From Romboutsia lituseburensis (GTDB lineage Bacteria; Bacillota; Clostridia; Peptostreptococcales; Peptostreptococcaceae), in NCBI RefSeq assembly GCF_024723825.1, contig NZ_JANQBQ010000001.1:2728001-2792000 (forward strand): a DNA stretch of 64,000 nucleotides, given 5' to 3'. This document shows, piece after piece, positions 51,763 through 59,966 of this stretch (the stretch's first letter is position 1; the number at the start of each line of letters is the position of its first letter). A model generated the notes under the pieces. It saw only the letters and a list, made by a program, of their open reading frames with translations, made no database searches and was not told the DNA's origin. Both the position numbers and the translations under genes were made by a program.

Positions 51763-51867
51763 AGTGTCTTTAGTGTCTTTAAAGTATCTTTATATATTGG
51801 AAATACTAAGGTCTAGGAATTATACAAGTATCTTTATGTATCTTTATAAATATCTTTAGTATCTTTA
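51763..51867 (+). repeat. Left arm-site array, seven copies of AGTATCTTTA-like motif
   Basis: Starts at 51763, 51772, 51783, 51827, 51837, 51849 and 51858; variants are AGTGTCTTTA, AGTATCTTTA, TGTATCTTTA and AATATCTTTA. Several pairs sit 9-11 bp apart. The inverted motif recurs at the right end of the element (59967-60061). Likely integrase arm-binding sites. The rest of 51609-51993 is AT-rich without an ORF. Confidence 0.65.
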
Positions 51868-51993
51868 AACTATCCTTAATATATAAAAATCTATTCAAAA
51901 CCTAAAAACCAGGAATATATTAGCATTATTATTAAAATGGTACAAGAAAAAAAGAGAAGCCATATATAGCTCCTCATTATCTTATTTATTATA

Positions 51994-52554
51994 TTATCTC
52001 CACTGCCATATTATCAAATCTAGCTTCTTTATATCAGTTAGATTATTATGATTGAAATAAGCATCAAATATATCTACTATATACTTTGACCTATCGATTT
52101 TAAGTATTTCATTGAGCATATTGTTGACTTGATAGTATTGATCTATAGTATAAGTTATATTATCAGTGCCATATTTTCTTACCAATCCTAAATTTTTATA
52201 TACCCAAGAGTCTATAACGGCTTTATCAGTATTGATTGTAGCCACTATCTTACTTGCATACGATGGTTGTATAGTTCCTGTTGCTCTATACAACTCTCTT
52301 AATACATATTCGAATTTAATATCTTTATTGTTTTTATTTTCTTCTAGTATCCTAAATATACATTCTTTTATACCTCTAAATTTATGTACTTGTACTTGAT
52401 AGAACCTTATAAATATGTCTTGGAATATTATATCTTCCATTACATTAACTTTATGTAAATTATCTTGAATATAATTATACCTAATTAGTCCATCAGATAA
52501 CTCCTTTTTGTTCATAATTTGTATAAGTTCTTGGTTTGTTAATCTTTCTAACAT
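51994..52554 (-). CDS. Unknown 186-residue helical protein in the int-distal slot of the island
   Basis: Ribosome site GGAGATAT before the ATG. Predicted mostly helical and soluble; the middle reads ATGTIQPSYASKIVATIN followed by AVIDSWVYKNLGL, a wording I recall from uncharacterised proteins with a helix-hairpin-helix-like turn, but this is weak. Ends LDLIIWQWR. No catalytic motif recognised. It lies downstream of int in the same direction, next to attL, where satellites often carry immunity or accessory genes. Role unknown. Confidence 0.6.
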   Translation of the reverse strand: MLERLTNQELIQIMNKKELSDGLIRYNYIQDNLHKVNVMEDIIFQDIFIRFYQVQVHKFRGIKECIFRILEENKNNKDIKFEYVLRELYRATGTIQPSYASKIVATINTDKAVIDSWVYKNLGLVRKYGTDNITYTIDQYYQVNNMLNEILKIDRSKYIVDIFDAYFNHNNLTDIKKLDLIIWQWR

Positions 52555-52598
52555 TTTTATATCTCCATTTGTATTACCTAAATTAATTTTATTATTTT

Positions 52599-53774
52599 CT
52601 ATATTACAAATATATTATTAAGTTTTTCAACGGCTTCCAGTTTAGTATCTTCCATAACATGAGTATATATATCCATGGTAATACTAATATCATAATGACC
52701 CATTAATACCTGGACTGTCTTAGGTGGTACATTGTTTTCAAATAACCTAGTAGCATATGTGTGCCTTAGTGCATGAAACTTAATAGGCTCTATATCTAAC
52801 TTAGTTAATATGGTTTTTAAATTTCTTCCAGGTCTTTTATCATCAATAGGATTGCCTATATCATCTGTAAATACATAGTTATTATTGATATAAGCTTCTC
52901 CAACAAATAACCTTTGTTTACCTTGTACCTTTTTATGTTCTTTTAACTTAGTTAGTATATTAGTTGGTATTGGTATAACTCTATTACTATTTTTAGTTTT
53001 TGGTATTTGCTCTATAATCTCATAGTTACCAGTAACCTGGTTTTTAACTCTTGATAAAGTTCTGTTAACTGTTAGCATCCCAGTATTAATATTTATATCC
53101 GACCATTTTAAGCCTAATAACTCACCTAAACGTAAACCAGTACTAAGTGCAATTAAAAATAATATTTCCAGTTTATGACCTTGTATAGCTTGTATAAACC
53201 TTTGTTGGTCTTGTTGGCTTAATACTTTTATATCCTTCTTAGTATCATCCTTTGGTAATGTAACCATCTTACAATAATTCTTTTGAATATATCCTTGCTT
53301 TTCGGCTTCACCTAAACATGGCTTTAACCTGGTATTTAATCCTTTTATAGTTGATGGTGGCTTATTATCTTGTTTTTGAAGCTTGTTATAATACCTTTGT
53401 ATATGTGTGGCTCTTAAATCCTTTAATTTAACTTTGCCAAGTTCACTATCTTTTATATAGTTCCTATATATACCCTCGTATTTCTCAAATGATTTAGGCT
53501 TCAAGTCCTCCATGCGATAATCATATAACCATGTATAGTACCATTCACTTAGAGTTATTTTATCATCAGTAGATATGGTACCTAATAACATTTCTTTTTT
53601 ATATTCTTCAAGCTTCTTTTTAACATCACTTTGAGTTTTTCCAGTAAATTGTTTTCTAACTTGTTTACCGTTATCATCATAACCTATCATGATAGAAGCC
53701 CTCCAACCTTTTTGGACTCCATTTCTAATATTCTTAACTATTGTACCCTCTCCATTGGCTCTTTTATTCGCCAT
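52599..53774 (-). CDS. int: Tyrosine recombinase (integrase) of element 1
   Basis: About 391 residues from ATG 53772-53774 (GGTGGTGG upstream). N-terminal arm-binding domain (GEGTIVKN...GWRASIMIGYDDNGKQVRKQFTGKTQ), core-binding domain (LSEWYYTWLYDYR...SFEKYEGIYRNYI) and catalytic domain with Arg in STGLRLGELLGLKW, HALRHTYATRLF, GH in LMGHYDISITMDIYTHV and its Tyr. All active-site residues are present, so it should be functional. It overlaps the end of the repressor gene by 11 bp, implying joint expression. Target: ssrA 3' end. Confidence 0.96.
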   Translation of the reverse strand: MANKRANGEGTIVKNIRNGVQKGWRASIMIGYDDNGKQVRKQFTGKTQSDVKKKLEEYKKEMLLGTISTDDKITLSEWYYTWLYDYRMEDLKPKSFEKYEGIYRNYIKDSELGKVKLKDLRATHIQRYYNKLQKQDNKPPSTIKGLNTRLKPCLGEAEKQGYIQKNYCKMVTLPKDDTKKDIKVLSQQDQQRFIQAIQGHKLEILFLIALSTGLRLGELLGLKWSDININTGMLTVNRTLSRVKNQVTGNYEIIEQIPKTKNSNRVIPIPTNILTKLKEHKKVQGKQRLFVGEAYINNNYVFTDDIGNPIDDKRPGRNLKTILTKLDIEPIKFHALRHTYATRLFENNVPPKTVQVLMGHYDISITMDIYTHVMEDTKLEAVEKLNNIFVI

Positions 53775-54435
53775 CAGTACCACCACCATATATATTATTC
53801 ATTGATTTTAAAGTATCTATCATATCTTTTTGTAAATTATTCATTGATTTTAAAGTATCTATTTGTGTCTCTAGTCCTTTTATTATAGATTTTAAATCAT
53901 TGATTTTAGATATATATATCATTTCTAATTGTTTAGGATTTATTTTGTCATGTAGTGGTATTTGGTTATTAAGTTCTTCGCTAAAGTCTATTTTATATTT
54001 AGATGTTATTAACTCTTCATAACTCATATTATCAGTATAATTGTTTATTATCTCATCATATTTAGATGTATTATCACTTTTATTATTTTCATCAATATAT
54101 TTTTCACCAAACTTATCGAATAATAGTTGTATATCCTTTGAATTATATATATCCAACTTAGTTATATCATTATTTATTGGTTTTTCTTTATAATGTTTTG
54201 AAGCTTCTCGACTCTTAGTAATAGAACTTAAACCATGATTACCTTTATCAGTTAAATCATTTACATTGATATTTAAAGCCTCTGATATATCATTTAATAC
54301 CTTTAATGATGGTACTATGTGATTTGATTCATACTTTTGTATAGTTCTTAATGATTTATTTAATTTATTGGCTAACTCAGTTTGAGTTATTTTATTTTTC
54401 TTTCTATATTTTTTTATATTATCTCCTATATTCAT
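53764..54435 (-). CDS. XRE-family repressor of element 1
   Basis: About 223 residues from ATG 54433-54435 (GGAGGG 54443-54448). The N-terminal HTH is IGDNIKKYRKKNKITQTELANKL and LRTIQKYESNHIVPSLKVL. The middle is low-complexity and the last 60 residues form a likely coiled coil with a repeated LKSMNNLQKDMIDTLKSMNN unit. There is no S24 peptidase domain, so derepression by RecA-driven self-cleavage is unlikely; an antirepressor binding the tail, as with SaPI Stl proteins, is plausible. Divergent from the replication genes. Confidence 0.88.
   Translation of the reverse strand: MNIGDNIKKYRKKNKITQTELANKLNKSLRTIQKYESNHIVPSLKVLNDISEALNINVNDLTDKGNHGLSSITKSREASKHYKEKPINNDITKLDIYNSKDIQLLFDKFGEKYIDENNKSDNTSKYDEIINNYTDNMSYEELITSKYKIDFSEELNNQIPLHDKINPKQLEMIYISKINDLKSIIKGLETQIDTLKSMNNLQKDMIDTLKSMNNIYGGGTDGE
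53795..53863. repeat. Direct repeat inside the repressor tail
   Basis: The sequence ATTATTCATTGATTTTAAAG and on to TATCTAT occurs twice, about 44 bp apart. It encodes the doubled D-T-L-K-S-M-N-N coiled-coil segment, so the repressor tail has grown by duplication. Confidence 0.75.
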
Positions 54436-54488
54436 TTTAAAACCCTCCATGTATTGAGTTGTATTATCTATTATTAACTTATATTAGC

Positions 54489-54588
54489 ATTATAACACAA
54501 TGTGAAACAAAAGTTCATAAAAATATAAAAAATATTGACCTGTGAACAAAAAGGTCGTATAATGAAATCAAAATATGAAACAAAAATA
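54489..54588. promoter_or_regulatory. Divergent promoters and repeated operators of element 1
   Basis: Rightward: TTGACC (54535-54540), 17 bp, TATAAT (54558-54563). Leftward: TGTTATAAT extended -10 (TATAAT at 54489-54494, minus strand). Three copies of a TRTGAAACAAAA-like motif at 54501, 54541 (TGTGAACAAAAA, inside the rightward spacer) and 54575 are good candidates for repressor binding. Such a site set fits a repressor that shuts off replication genes and controls itself. Confidence 0.75.
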
Positions 54589-54606
54589 CGTAAATGAGGT
54601 GATAAA

Positions 54607-54795
54607 GTGATAAATTTAAAAATAGCTAGAGTTAAAAATAACTTAACTCAAAAACAGTTAGCCGAATTAGTGGGAGTATCATCATCAACGATAAACCGTA
54701 TAGAAACTGGTAAACAAGTTTTAAAAGTAGATATGTTAAATAAGTTGGTAAATATATTAGAAATACCAATAAATGATTTATTAGAGGTAAAATAG
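54607..54795 (+). CDS. Small XRE-type HTH protein
   Basis: 62 residues from GTG 54607 (GAGGTGAT upstream). Nearly all is one HTH: IARVKNNLTQKQLAELVGVSSSTINRIETGK, then a short helix. First gene of the rightward operon, the place of a Cro/Str-like regulator that would oppose the repressor. Confidence 0.88.
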   Translation: MINLKIARVKNNLTQKQLAELVGVSSSTINRIETGKQVLKVDMLNKLVNILEIPINDLLEVK

Positions 54796-54804
54796 GAGGA
54801 GTAA

Positions 54805-54987
54805 ATGGATAGTAAAAAATTAATTACGGTTAAGGAGTTCGCCATGGAGTATGGTATAGGAACTAATAAAGCTTATGAGATGGTAAATTCTAAAGGCTTT
54901 CCAGTAGTAAAGTTAGGTAGAAAAATATTAGTAATAAGAGATAGAGTAGACGAGTTTTTATATAAGAACATAGGAGTTACATTTTAG
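54805..54987 (+). CDS. AlpA/excisionase-like HTH protein
   Basis: 60 residues. HTH_17-type winged helix: LITVKEFAMEYGIGTNKAYEMVNSKGFPVVKLGRKILVIRDRVDEFL. In satellites and phages such proteins act as excisionase or as an activator of int. 9 bp after the previous gene; its stop overlaps the next gene's ribosome site. Confidence 0.85.
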   Translation: MDSKKLITVKEFAMEYGIGTNKAYEMVNSKGFPVVKLGRKILVIRDRVDEFLYKNIGVTF

Positions 54988-54998
54988 GAGGTGGTAAA

Positions 54999-57302
54999 TT
55001 GTTAGACATATTTAAGGTGGTAGAAGCTAAAGAACTTTTACCAATAGTACCAGTATTTAATTATACTAATAAATCAACTATACCATGGAAAAAGGAAGTT
55101 AACTGGATAAAAACTAAAGAGGAATTAAGAGACCAGGGCGAGTTGTACCAGTATATTAATAATAAGGATGAAGTTAAAAAAGGTATGATAACTGGAGGAG
55201 CATTAATAACTGGTAAATCTAGTAATATAATGGTTTTAGATTTAGACCGTAACCATGGAGACAGTACAAAGGATGGAGTAGAAGCCTATAAACAAATGGT
55301 AGAAGGTTTAGGAATGACCGAGGATGAGCAACAACAAGCATTTAATACATTTACTGTTAAGACTCCAAATGGTGGTTTACATCTATATTTTAAGTATAGA
55401 GAAGGTTTAAAAAATAATAGTAATAGTGAGTTATCAATAGATATTAGAACAGATGGAGGTATCATAATTACTCCAGGCTCACTAAGGAAAGTAAAAGACG
55501 AGATTAAAGAGTACACAGTTTATAAAGATAATCCAGTTTATAATATGCCTACATCATTATTTGATAAACTTACTGAATACTTTGGAGCAACTAAAACCAA
55601 TGTAGATGGTAATAGAAAAGCTAAAAAGAAACCAGGTAGACCATCTAAAAGTAATGATTTTTACACAGTTACTAATGAAGGTGGGAGGGATGATGCTTTA
55701 ATTAAATATTTAGGTAAGGTTATAACTCAACCAATGTTTAGAAGTGTCCACGAGTTACTACCAGTAGCTATGATGTATAACCAATGCTACATAAATCCAC
55801 CTTTAGAACCTCAACAAGTCCAGGAAAAAGTTAATAGTATATTATCTTATGCTAAACCAGTCTACTGTACTGATAAAGGTAGAATTATAAATGGTTCCTT
55901 GGTTAAATATGTACTTGATAAGGCTCCATCATATGTAAAAGGTAATATGTTATATATCTACAATGAAGAACTAGGAATATATGAATATATGGAGATTAGA
56001 GACCAATTAAAGCTATATTATGACCATGTGGTTATGGATGAGGATATAGACCCAGGTAAAGCAGATAAATTCGCTAAAACAATTCACTCAATAGCAGAAA
56101 ATCACAAAGAATTATTTAATTATGAGAATAGATATATAAATTGTTTAAATGGTGTTGTAGATACCGATACTGGAGAACTACTGGAGTTTACATCTGATAT
56201 AAAACTAGATACTAAATTCAATGGTAACTATACAAATGATATAGATAAATATAAAAATGATTATAATAATTCAAAGTTTAAAAGCTTCTTAGAAAACATA
56301 CTTGATAGTGGTACGATTTTAACACTCCAAGAAGCTTGGGGAGTTATGTTATGTCCTAATGCTACAAAGGTACAACAATGTTTTATATATAAAGGTGAAG
56401 GATCTAATGGTAAATCTAGTTTATTCGATATACAAACGGCTTTATTATATGATAAGGATAAATCAGTATGCGGTATAGGTCTTGGTAAGTTTGGGGATGA
56501 GTTTATCATGGCAATGGCAGAAGGTAGAAGGGTAAATATAGTTAGAGATGATACAGTAGAAGGTAAAATCAATGGAGTTTTTAAAAGTGCCGTATGTGGT
56601 GAAGAAATAACAGTTAATAAGAAAAATAAAGACCATGTACAAATGAAGTTTAACATGGCTTGGTTCTATGGTTTAAATAGGATGCCAGTAACCAATGATA
56701 AAAGTTATGGATTCTTTAGGAGACCAATATTTATACCATTTACAATTCGTTTCGGAACAAAGGAACAAGTAGAACGAGGAGAAGCCGACAAGGTGGGAGT
56801 ACCTGGAATAGTAGAGGAGATTATCTCCAATGAAATGGATATAGTTTTCATGTGGGCATACGAAGGACTAAAAAGAGTAAAATCTAATAACTGGAAGATA
56901 ACTCAAAGTGAAGCATCTATCAATGAGATGGAAGAATACAAAGAAGAAGCCGACTCGTCATATGCTTTTTATAAAGATAAACTTGTTAGGGTTCAAGGAT
57001 ATAATGTTCATGCTAAAACCTTATATCAAGCTTACAAAGATTGGTGTTTTACAGAGGATATAAATAGCCCAATGAATGTAACACAATTTGGTAGACAAAT
57101 GGCATCATATGGACATAAAAAAAGTACTGGAATGGCTCATGATATAGGCAAACCAGGTAATACAGTATTCTTTAATGTTAATTATAAAAAGAATGTATAT
57201 ATACCAGTAGAAAATAATAAAAAGGTATTTGAAGAAACTAAACAAAGTAATTTTATGGAAGTAAGCTTCAAACCATCTAATACTGGAGATTCACCATTCT
57301 AA
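54999..57302 (+). CDS. Primase-polymerase / D5-type helicase fusion (replication protein)
   Basis: 767 residues from TTG 54999, with TTAGGAGGTGG just upstream. N-terminal prim-pol domain: metal aspartates in IMVLDLDRNHG near 77-83, GGLHLYF near 126 and GGIIITPGS near 150. Then a D5_N-like linker and a superfamily 3 helicase with Walker A YKGEGSNGKSSLF near 465-477, a following acidic RRVNIVRDDT block (Walker B-like) and the GLNRMPVTNDKSYGFFRR sensor region. This is the pri-rep fusion of satellites and some plasmids; it should start and unwind element DNA. Its origin is probably the repeat array at 58945. Confidence 0.93.
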   Translation: MLDIFKVVEAKELLPIVPVFNYTNKSTIPWKKEVNWIKTKEELRDQGELYQYINNKDEVKKGMITGGALITGKSSNIMVLDLDRNHGDSTKDGVEAYKQMVEGLGMTEDEQQQAFNTFTVKTPNGGLHLYFKYREGLKNNSNSELSIDIRTDGGIIITPGSLRKVKDEIKEYTVYKDNPVYNMPTSLFDKLTEYFGATKTNVDGNRKAKKKPGRPSKSNDFYTVTNEGGRDDALIKYLGKVITQPMFRSVHELLPVAMMYNQCYINPPLEPQQVQEKVNSILSYAKPVYCTDKGRIINGSLVKYVLDKAPSYVKGNMLYIYNEELGIYEYMEIRDQLKLYYDHVVMDEDIDPGKADKFAKTIHSIAENHKELFNYENRYINCLNGVVDTDTGELLEFTSDIKLDTKFNGNYTNDIDKYKNDYNNSKFKSFLENILDSGTILTLQEAWGVMLCPNATKVQQCFIYKGEGSNGKSSLFDIQTALLYDKDKSVCGIGLGKFGDEFIMAMAEGRRVNIVRDDTVEGKINGVFKSAVCGEEITVNKKNKDHVQMKFNMAWFYGLNRMPVTNDKSYGFFRRPIFIPFTIRFGTKEQVERGEADKVGVPGIVEEIISNEMDIVFMWAYEGLKRVKSNNWKITQSEASINEMEEYKEEADSSYAFYKDKLVRVQGYNVHAKTLYQAYKDWCFTEDINSPMNVTQFGRQMASYGHKKSTGMAHDIGKPGNTVFFNVNYKKNVYIPVENNKKVFEETKQSNFMEVSFKPSNTGDSPF

Positions 57303-57316
57303 TATATGGGGGTAAC

Positions 57317-57592
57317 ATGGATATAAATACTAGAAACTTATTAAATGAATATATGGATGTATTGTTTAGGATAACAGTAGCTGACCATTGGTTTAATGCT
57401 CTAGGTAATAAGAGTAAATGTAATACAGATTCAAGGGAATATATAGACCTATGTAATCTATTTGATAGGATGGTTCCATTATATATAAGCCTAAGAGAAC
57501 TAAATATAAATCCACCAAGATGGATAAATGATAATTTAAAAATAGACCAATTAATAGAAGAATATAAGATAAATAACAAGGAGGTAATGTAA
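57317..57592 (+). CDS. Small unknown protein behind the replication gene
   Basis: 91 residues, GGGGGT ribosome site. Helical, with MDVLFRITVADHWFNALGNKSKCN and a DLCNLFDRMVPLYISLREL stretch; no motif recognised. In the same operon as the primase gene, 14 bp after it. May be a replication accessory or a phage-interference protein; nothing in the sequence decides. Confidence 0.65.
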   Translation: MDINTRNLLNEYMDVLFRITVADHWFNALGNKSKCNTDSREYIDLCNLFDRMVPLYISLRELNINPPRWINDNLKIDQLIEEYKINNKEVM

Positions 57593-57595
57593 TAC

Positions 57596-57868
57596 ATGGT
57601 AAATAGTGTTAAATTTGAAGGAATAAATAAAGGCGTAACATTTAGCAATAATCAGATAGTTAAATTCAAACTGGAAAATATAGGTAAAACTAAGAAAACG
57701 GCTCTAATAACTTGTTTTAAGGAAGAATATTTCGTGGATATAAAAGAAAGCAAAAATAAAACCATCCTAATAGATGGCGAGTTTTTCGAATCCAACTACC
57801 AAGATAAAAAAACTGGTAACTGGATAAATGGTTACTGTATCAATGCTAAGCAAATAACTATAAAATAA
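57596..57868 (+). CDS. Small OB-fold/SSB-like protein (tentative)
   Basis: 90 residues with a strong AAGGAGGTAA ribosome site inside the end of the previous gene. Predicted all-beta; the segment TILIDGEFFESNYQDKKTGN followed by CINAKQITIK resembles the last strands of phage-type ssDNA-binding OB folds. Last gene of the replication operon, which makes such a role reasonable. Low certainty. Confidence 0.55.
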   Translation: MVNSVKFEGINKGVTFSNNQIVKFKLENIGKTKKTALITCFKEEYFVDIKESKNKTILIDGEFFESNYQDKKTGNWINGYCINAKQITIK

Positions 57869-57881
57869 TATTTATTTAATA

Positions 57882-57922
57882 TAGAGTAGGAAGAAGGTAA
57901 GAGGTCTCCTACTCTTTTTATT
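57882..57922 (+). terminator. Terminator of the replication operon
   Basis: AGAGTAGGA / TCCTACTCT with a TTTTTA tail. The 320-bp gap to the lipoprotein gene holds this, the hairpin at 58145 and otherwise AT-rich sequence without an ORF. Confidence 0.82.
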
Positions 57923-58142
57923 ATGCTCTATTAGAATACATACATATGTATGAACTAATAAAAGTATAGCATAATTTACTAAAAAATAAAAAGAAAAACG
58001 TAATGTAAAATTAAAACATGATATGAGCATGAGCGATATATATAAACTATTATTAGAAGTTTTAATAGTTTTTTATATTTATTATAAAAATAGTTACAAT
58101 ACATGACAGATAAAATAGAAATAATATATGTCGAGATATAAA

Positions 58143-58170
58143 AATACTAGAGTATTAATTTACTCTAGCA
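58143..58170 (-). terminator. Terminator of the lipoprotein gene
   Basis: CTAGAGTA / TACTCTAG (58147-58168); on the minus strand it runs into TATTTTTAT. Confidence 0.7.
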
Positions 58171-58188
58171 TTAGTTTACATTAATTAT

Positions 58189-58770
58189 TTATTCAAATGT
58201 AGTAGTTATTTGTTGTAAAGATTTATTTTCACCTAAGTCTAGTGATATCATTATATCTTTTATAGTTGCACCTTCTGAAGCCTGGAAAGTTATATCTCCC
58301 CTAAGTTTTCCATTTGCCGGTAATGTAGCATCTAAGCTTCCATTTTGCTCAGCAGTTATTGTTAAACTTGCTTTTCTTGACTCTGTATCAGTAGCTTCAA
58401 AACACATCGCAGTTGATACTGGTATATCATTTTCAGTGTGATTAGTCATTAATATGTCAAATGTATAAGCATCTTTTATTTCTCCACCCATATAGTCTAC
58501 TGCTTTTCTGACTTCTAATATTTCATAATAAACATCGTGATTTTCACTAAGTGAACTTTTTTCACCTTGTTGATGTTCGTGTGAATCATTTCCATTTATT
58601 CTTTCCATGCATACTCCATACTCGTTACTTTCTTGCTTAGTTTCTTTCTTACTTTCAGTAGCAACTTCTTTTCCTGGACTCTCTTGGTTACTACCATTAG
58701 ACCCACATCCTACTACTGACATTCCTGATACTAAAATCATACATACTAATAATTCTTTTGCTAATTTCAT
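58189..58770 (-). CDS. Cargo lipoprotein with an Ig-like (DUF4352/DUF5067-like) domain
   Basis: 193 residues from ATG 58768-58770, chosen because ATAGGGGGATG lies just upstream. Signal peptide with lipobox VVGC, so exported and lipid-anchored. A K/E/S-rich linker with a His-rich patch (NDSHEHQQGEKS) precedes a beta-sandwich domain: YYEILEVRKAVDYMGGEIKDAYTFDILMTNHTEN and so on, ending TLPANGKLRGDITFQ. Such domains sit on the outside of the membrane. Unusual cargo for an island this small; could alter the host surface, for example phage adsorption, but that is speculation. Confidence 0.72.
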   Translation of the reverse strand: MKLAKELLVCMILVSGMSVVGCGSNGSNQESPGKEVATESKKETKQESNEYGVCMERINGNDSHEHQQGEKSSLSENHDVYYEILEVRKAVDYMGGEIKDAYTFDILMTNHTENDIPVSTAMCFEATDTESRKASLTITAEQNGSLDATLPANGKLRGDITFQASEGATIKDIMISLDLGENKSLQQITTTFE

Positions 58771-58944
58771 AAAACATCCCCCTATATTTTTGAATTGCAG
58801 TAGAATTATATCATATATCACTTGCTGTAATTTGTAGAAATATGTATTAATACAACTTTGAAGTTAATACAAGTACGCTTGATGATTTATTAAATATAGA
58901 TTTAGAATCATTGGAGCCATTGGAGATGGATTTATATTAACCAC

Positions 58945-59147
58945 AAGATAAGCACAAGGTTACTCGGAAATGATAAGGTAACGGTAAGATTAGGGTAAGG
59001 TATGTCAAGGTTAGGACAAGGTACCCCAAGATTACAACAAGGTGCACCGAGTTTTTAACGAGGTATGCTAAGTTTTGCTAAGATTTATATACTAAGATAC
59101 CCTAAGGTTTTACTAAGGTAACGGTGAGATTAGGGCTAGGTAATACC
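58945..59147. repeat. Helically phased AAGG/AAGA array, candidate replication origin
   Basis: About 18 blocks starting AAGG, AAGA, GAGG or TAGG. Starts are at 58945, 58956, 58975, 58986, 58997, 59007, 59018, 59028, 59039, 59049, 59060, 59070, 59080, 59094, 59104, 59115, 59126 and 59137, so steps are almost all 10 or 11 bp. A 28-bp stretch starting AAGGTAACGGT occurs near both ends (58975 and 59115). No ORF runs through. Bases after 59147 are AT-rich. Period close to one DNA turn puts all blocks on one face, as in iterons or protein-wrapping sites. Confidence 0.8.
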
Positions 59148-59288
59148 TCATTAAACATTACTTTAAAAATCCTAACATTTGCTAACAATAGAAATTAACT
59201 AAACTTGACATTTAAACCTTGTAAAACCTAGTATTTATAAATTGAATTTCCCTAATTTCCTAAAAAAAGAAGCTAAAAAAGGGCTAGT

Positions 59289-59375
59289 TTATCCACTTTT
59301 AATATACCACAAGTAATACATAGCACTTATAAAAGTAAAATATATTTTCATAACCTCTAAATATTCACTATACAT
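59289..59375 (-). CDS. 28-residue hydrophobic peptide ORF (tentative)
   Basis: Begins MYSEYLEVMKIYFTFISAMY and ends YYLWYIKSG. Its ribosome site AGGTGAT and spacing are nearly identical to those of the GIY-YIG gene just upstream in the same direction, and the site overlaps that gene's stop. Aromatic, single hydrophobic segment. May be a small membrane protein made with the nuclease, or a remnant of a duplicated start region. Confidence 0.4.
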   Translation of the reverse strand: MYSEYLEVMKIYFTFISAMYYLWYIKSG

Positions 59376-59383
59376 TAAATCAC

Positions 59384-59815
59384 CTACTTTATTAAATATA
59401 TTATTCCAATTAAAAGTAATATAGCAATATAAGAAGCCACAAACCAATTACTATTTTTAGGTTTTTCTATTTTACTATTAAAATCTTTTAAAGTTCTGTA
59501 AGGCTTCCATTTTTCCATATCATCATATTGTTTAATAGATCCATAAGTACCAAAAGGGTTTTTACTTTTATCTCTTTTATTAAACTTAGGTTTATATTTA
59601 TCTATTAAATATTCTTCTAAACTTTTACATTCTAAATTATTATCTAGCTTAACTATGTCAACTCTAGCCGTTTGAGAATAACAGTCTTGTGATAAATGGC
59701 CATTTGGTTTAAAATGTTGGTTCATTATTCTTCGCCAGGCATTATTTGTCATACCTATGTAAATTATATTTTTATCTCTATCAAGAAACCTATAAACGGC
59801 ATATCCTTTATACAT
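59384..59815 (-). CDS. GIY-YIG nuclease-domain protein with C-terminal membrane anchor
   Basis: 143 residues, AGGTGAT ribosome site. GIY-YIG core at the N-terminus: YAVYRFLDRDKNIIYIGMT, Arg in NNAWRRIMNQHF and Glu in LECKSLEEYLIDKYKPKFN, which together form the usual active site. Residues 123-143 (WFVASYIAILLLIGIIYLIK) are one membrane helix, an unusual addition. The nuclease face would lie in the cytoplasm at the membrane. Located next to attR, a usual cargo position. Possible role against incoming DNA; not established. Confidence 0.8.
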   Translation of the reverse strand: MYKGYAVYRFLDRDKNIIYIGMTNNAWRRIMNQHFKPNGHLSQDCYSQTARVDIVKLDNNLECKSLEEYLIDKYKPKFNKRDKSKNPFGTYGSIKQYDDMEKWKPYRTLKDFNSKIEKPKNSNWFVASYIAILLLIGIIYLIK

Positions 59816-59966
59816 TTAATCACCTACTTTATCAATTTAATAATAAGAGTATTTACCAATTAACATAATCCTATAAGCTTCTATATGATAAGTACATGGT
59901 TACTGAATTAATTTACAATAGATTTTATAGTTGTATTTTTAGAAGAAAAAACTATTTTAGAGATAG

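Noticed and set aside
51763-51867. Repeats that might be a CRISPR array
   Set aside because: Units are 10 bp with 0-35 bp between them, no 20-40 bp spacers of even size and no cas genes nearby.
58945-59147. CRISPR or coding tandem repeat
   Set aside because: Step is 10-11 bp with no spacers, and no reading frame stays open through it.
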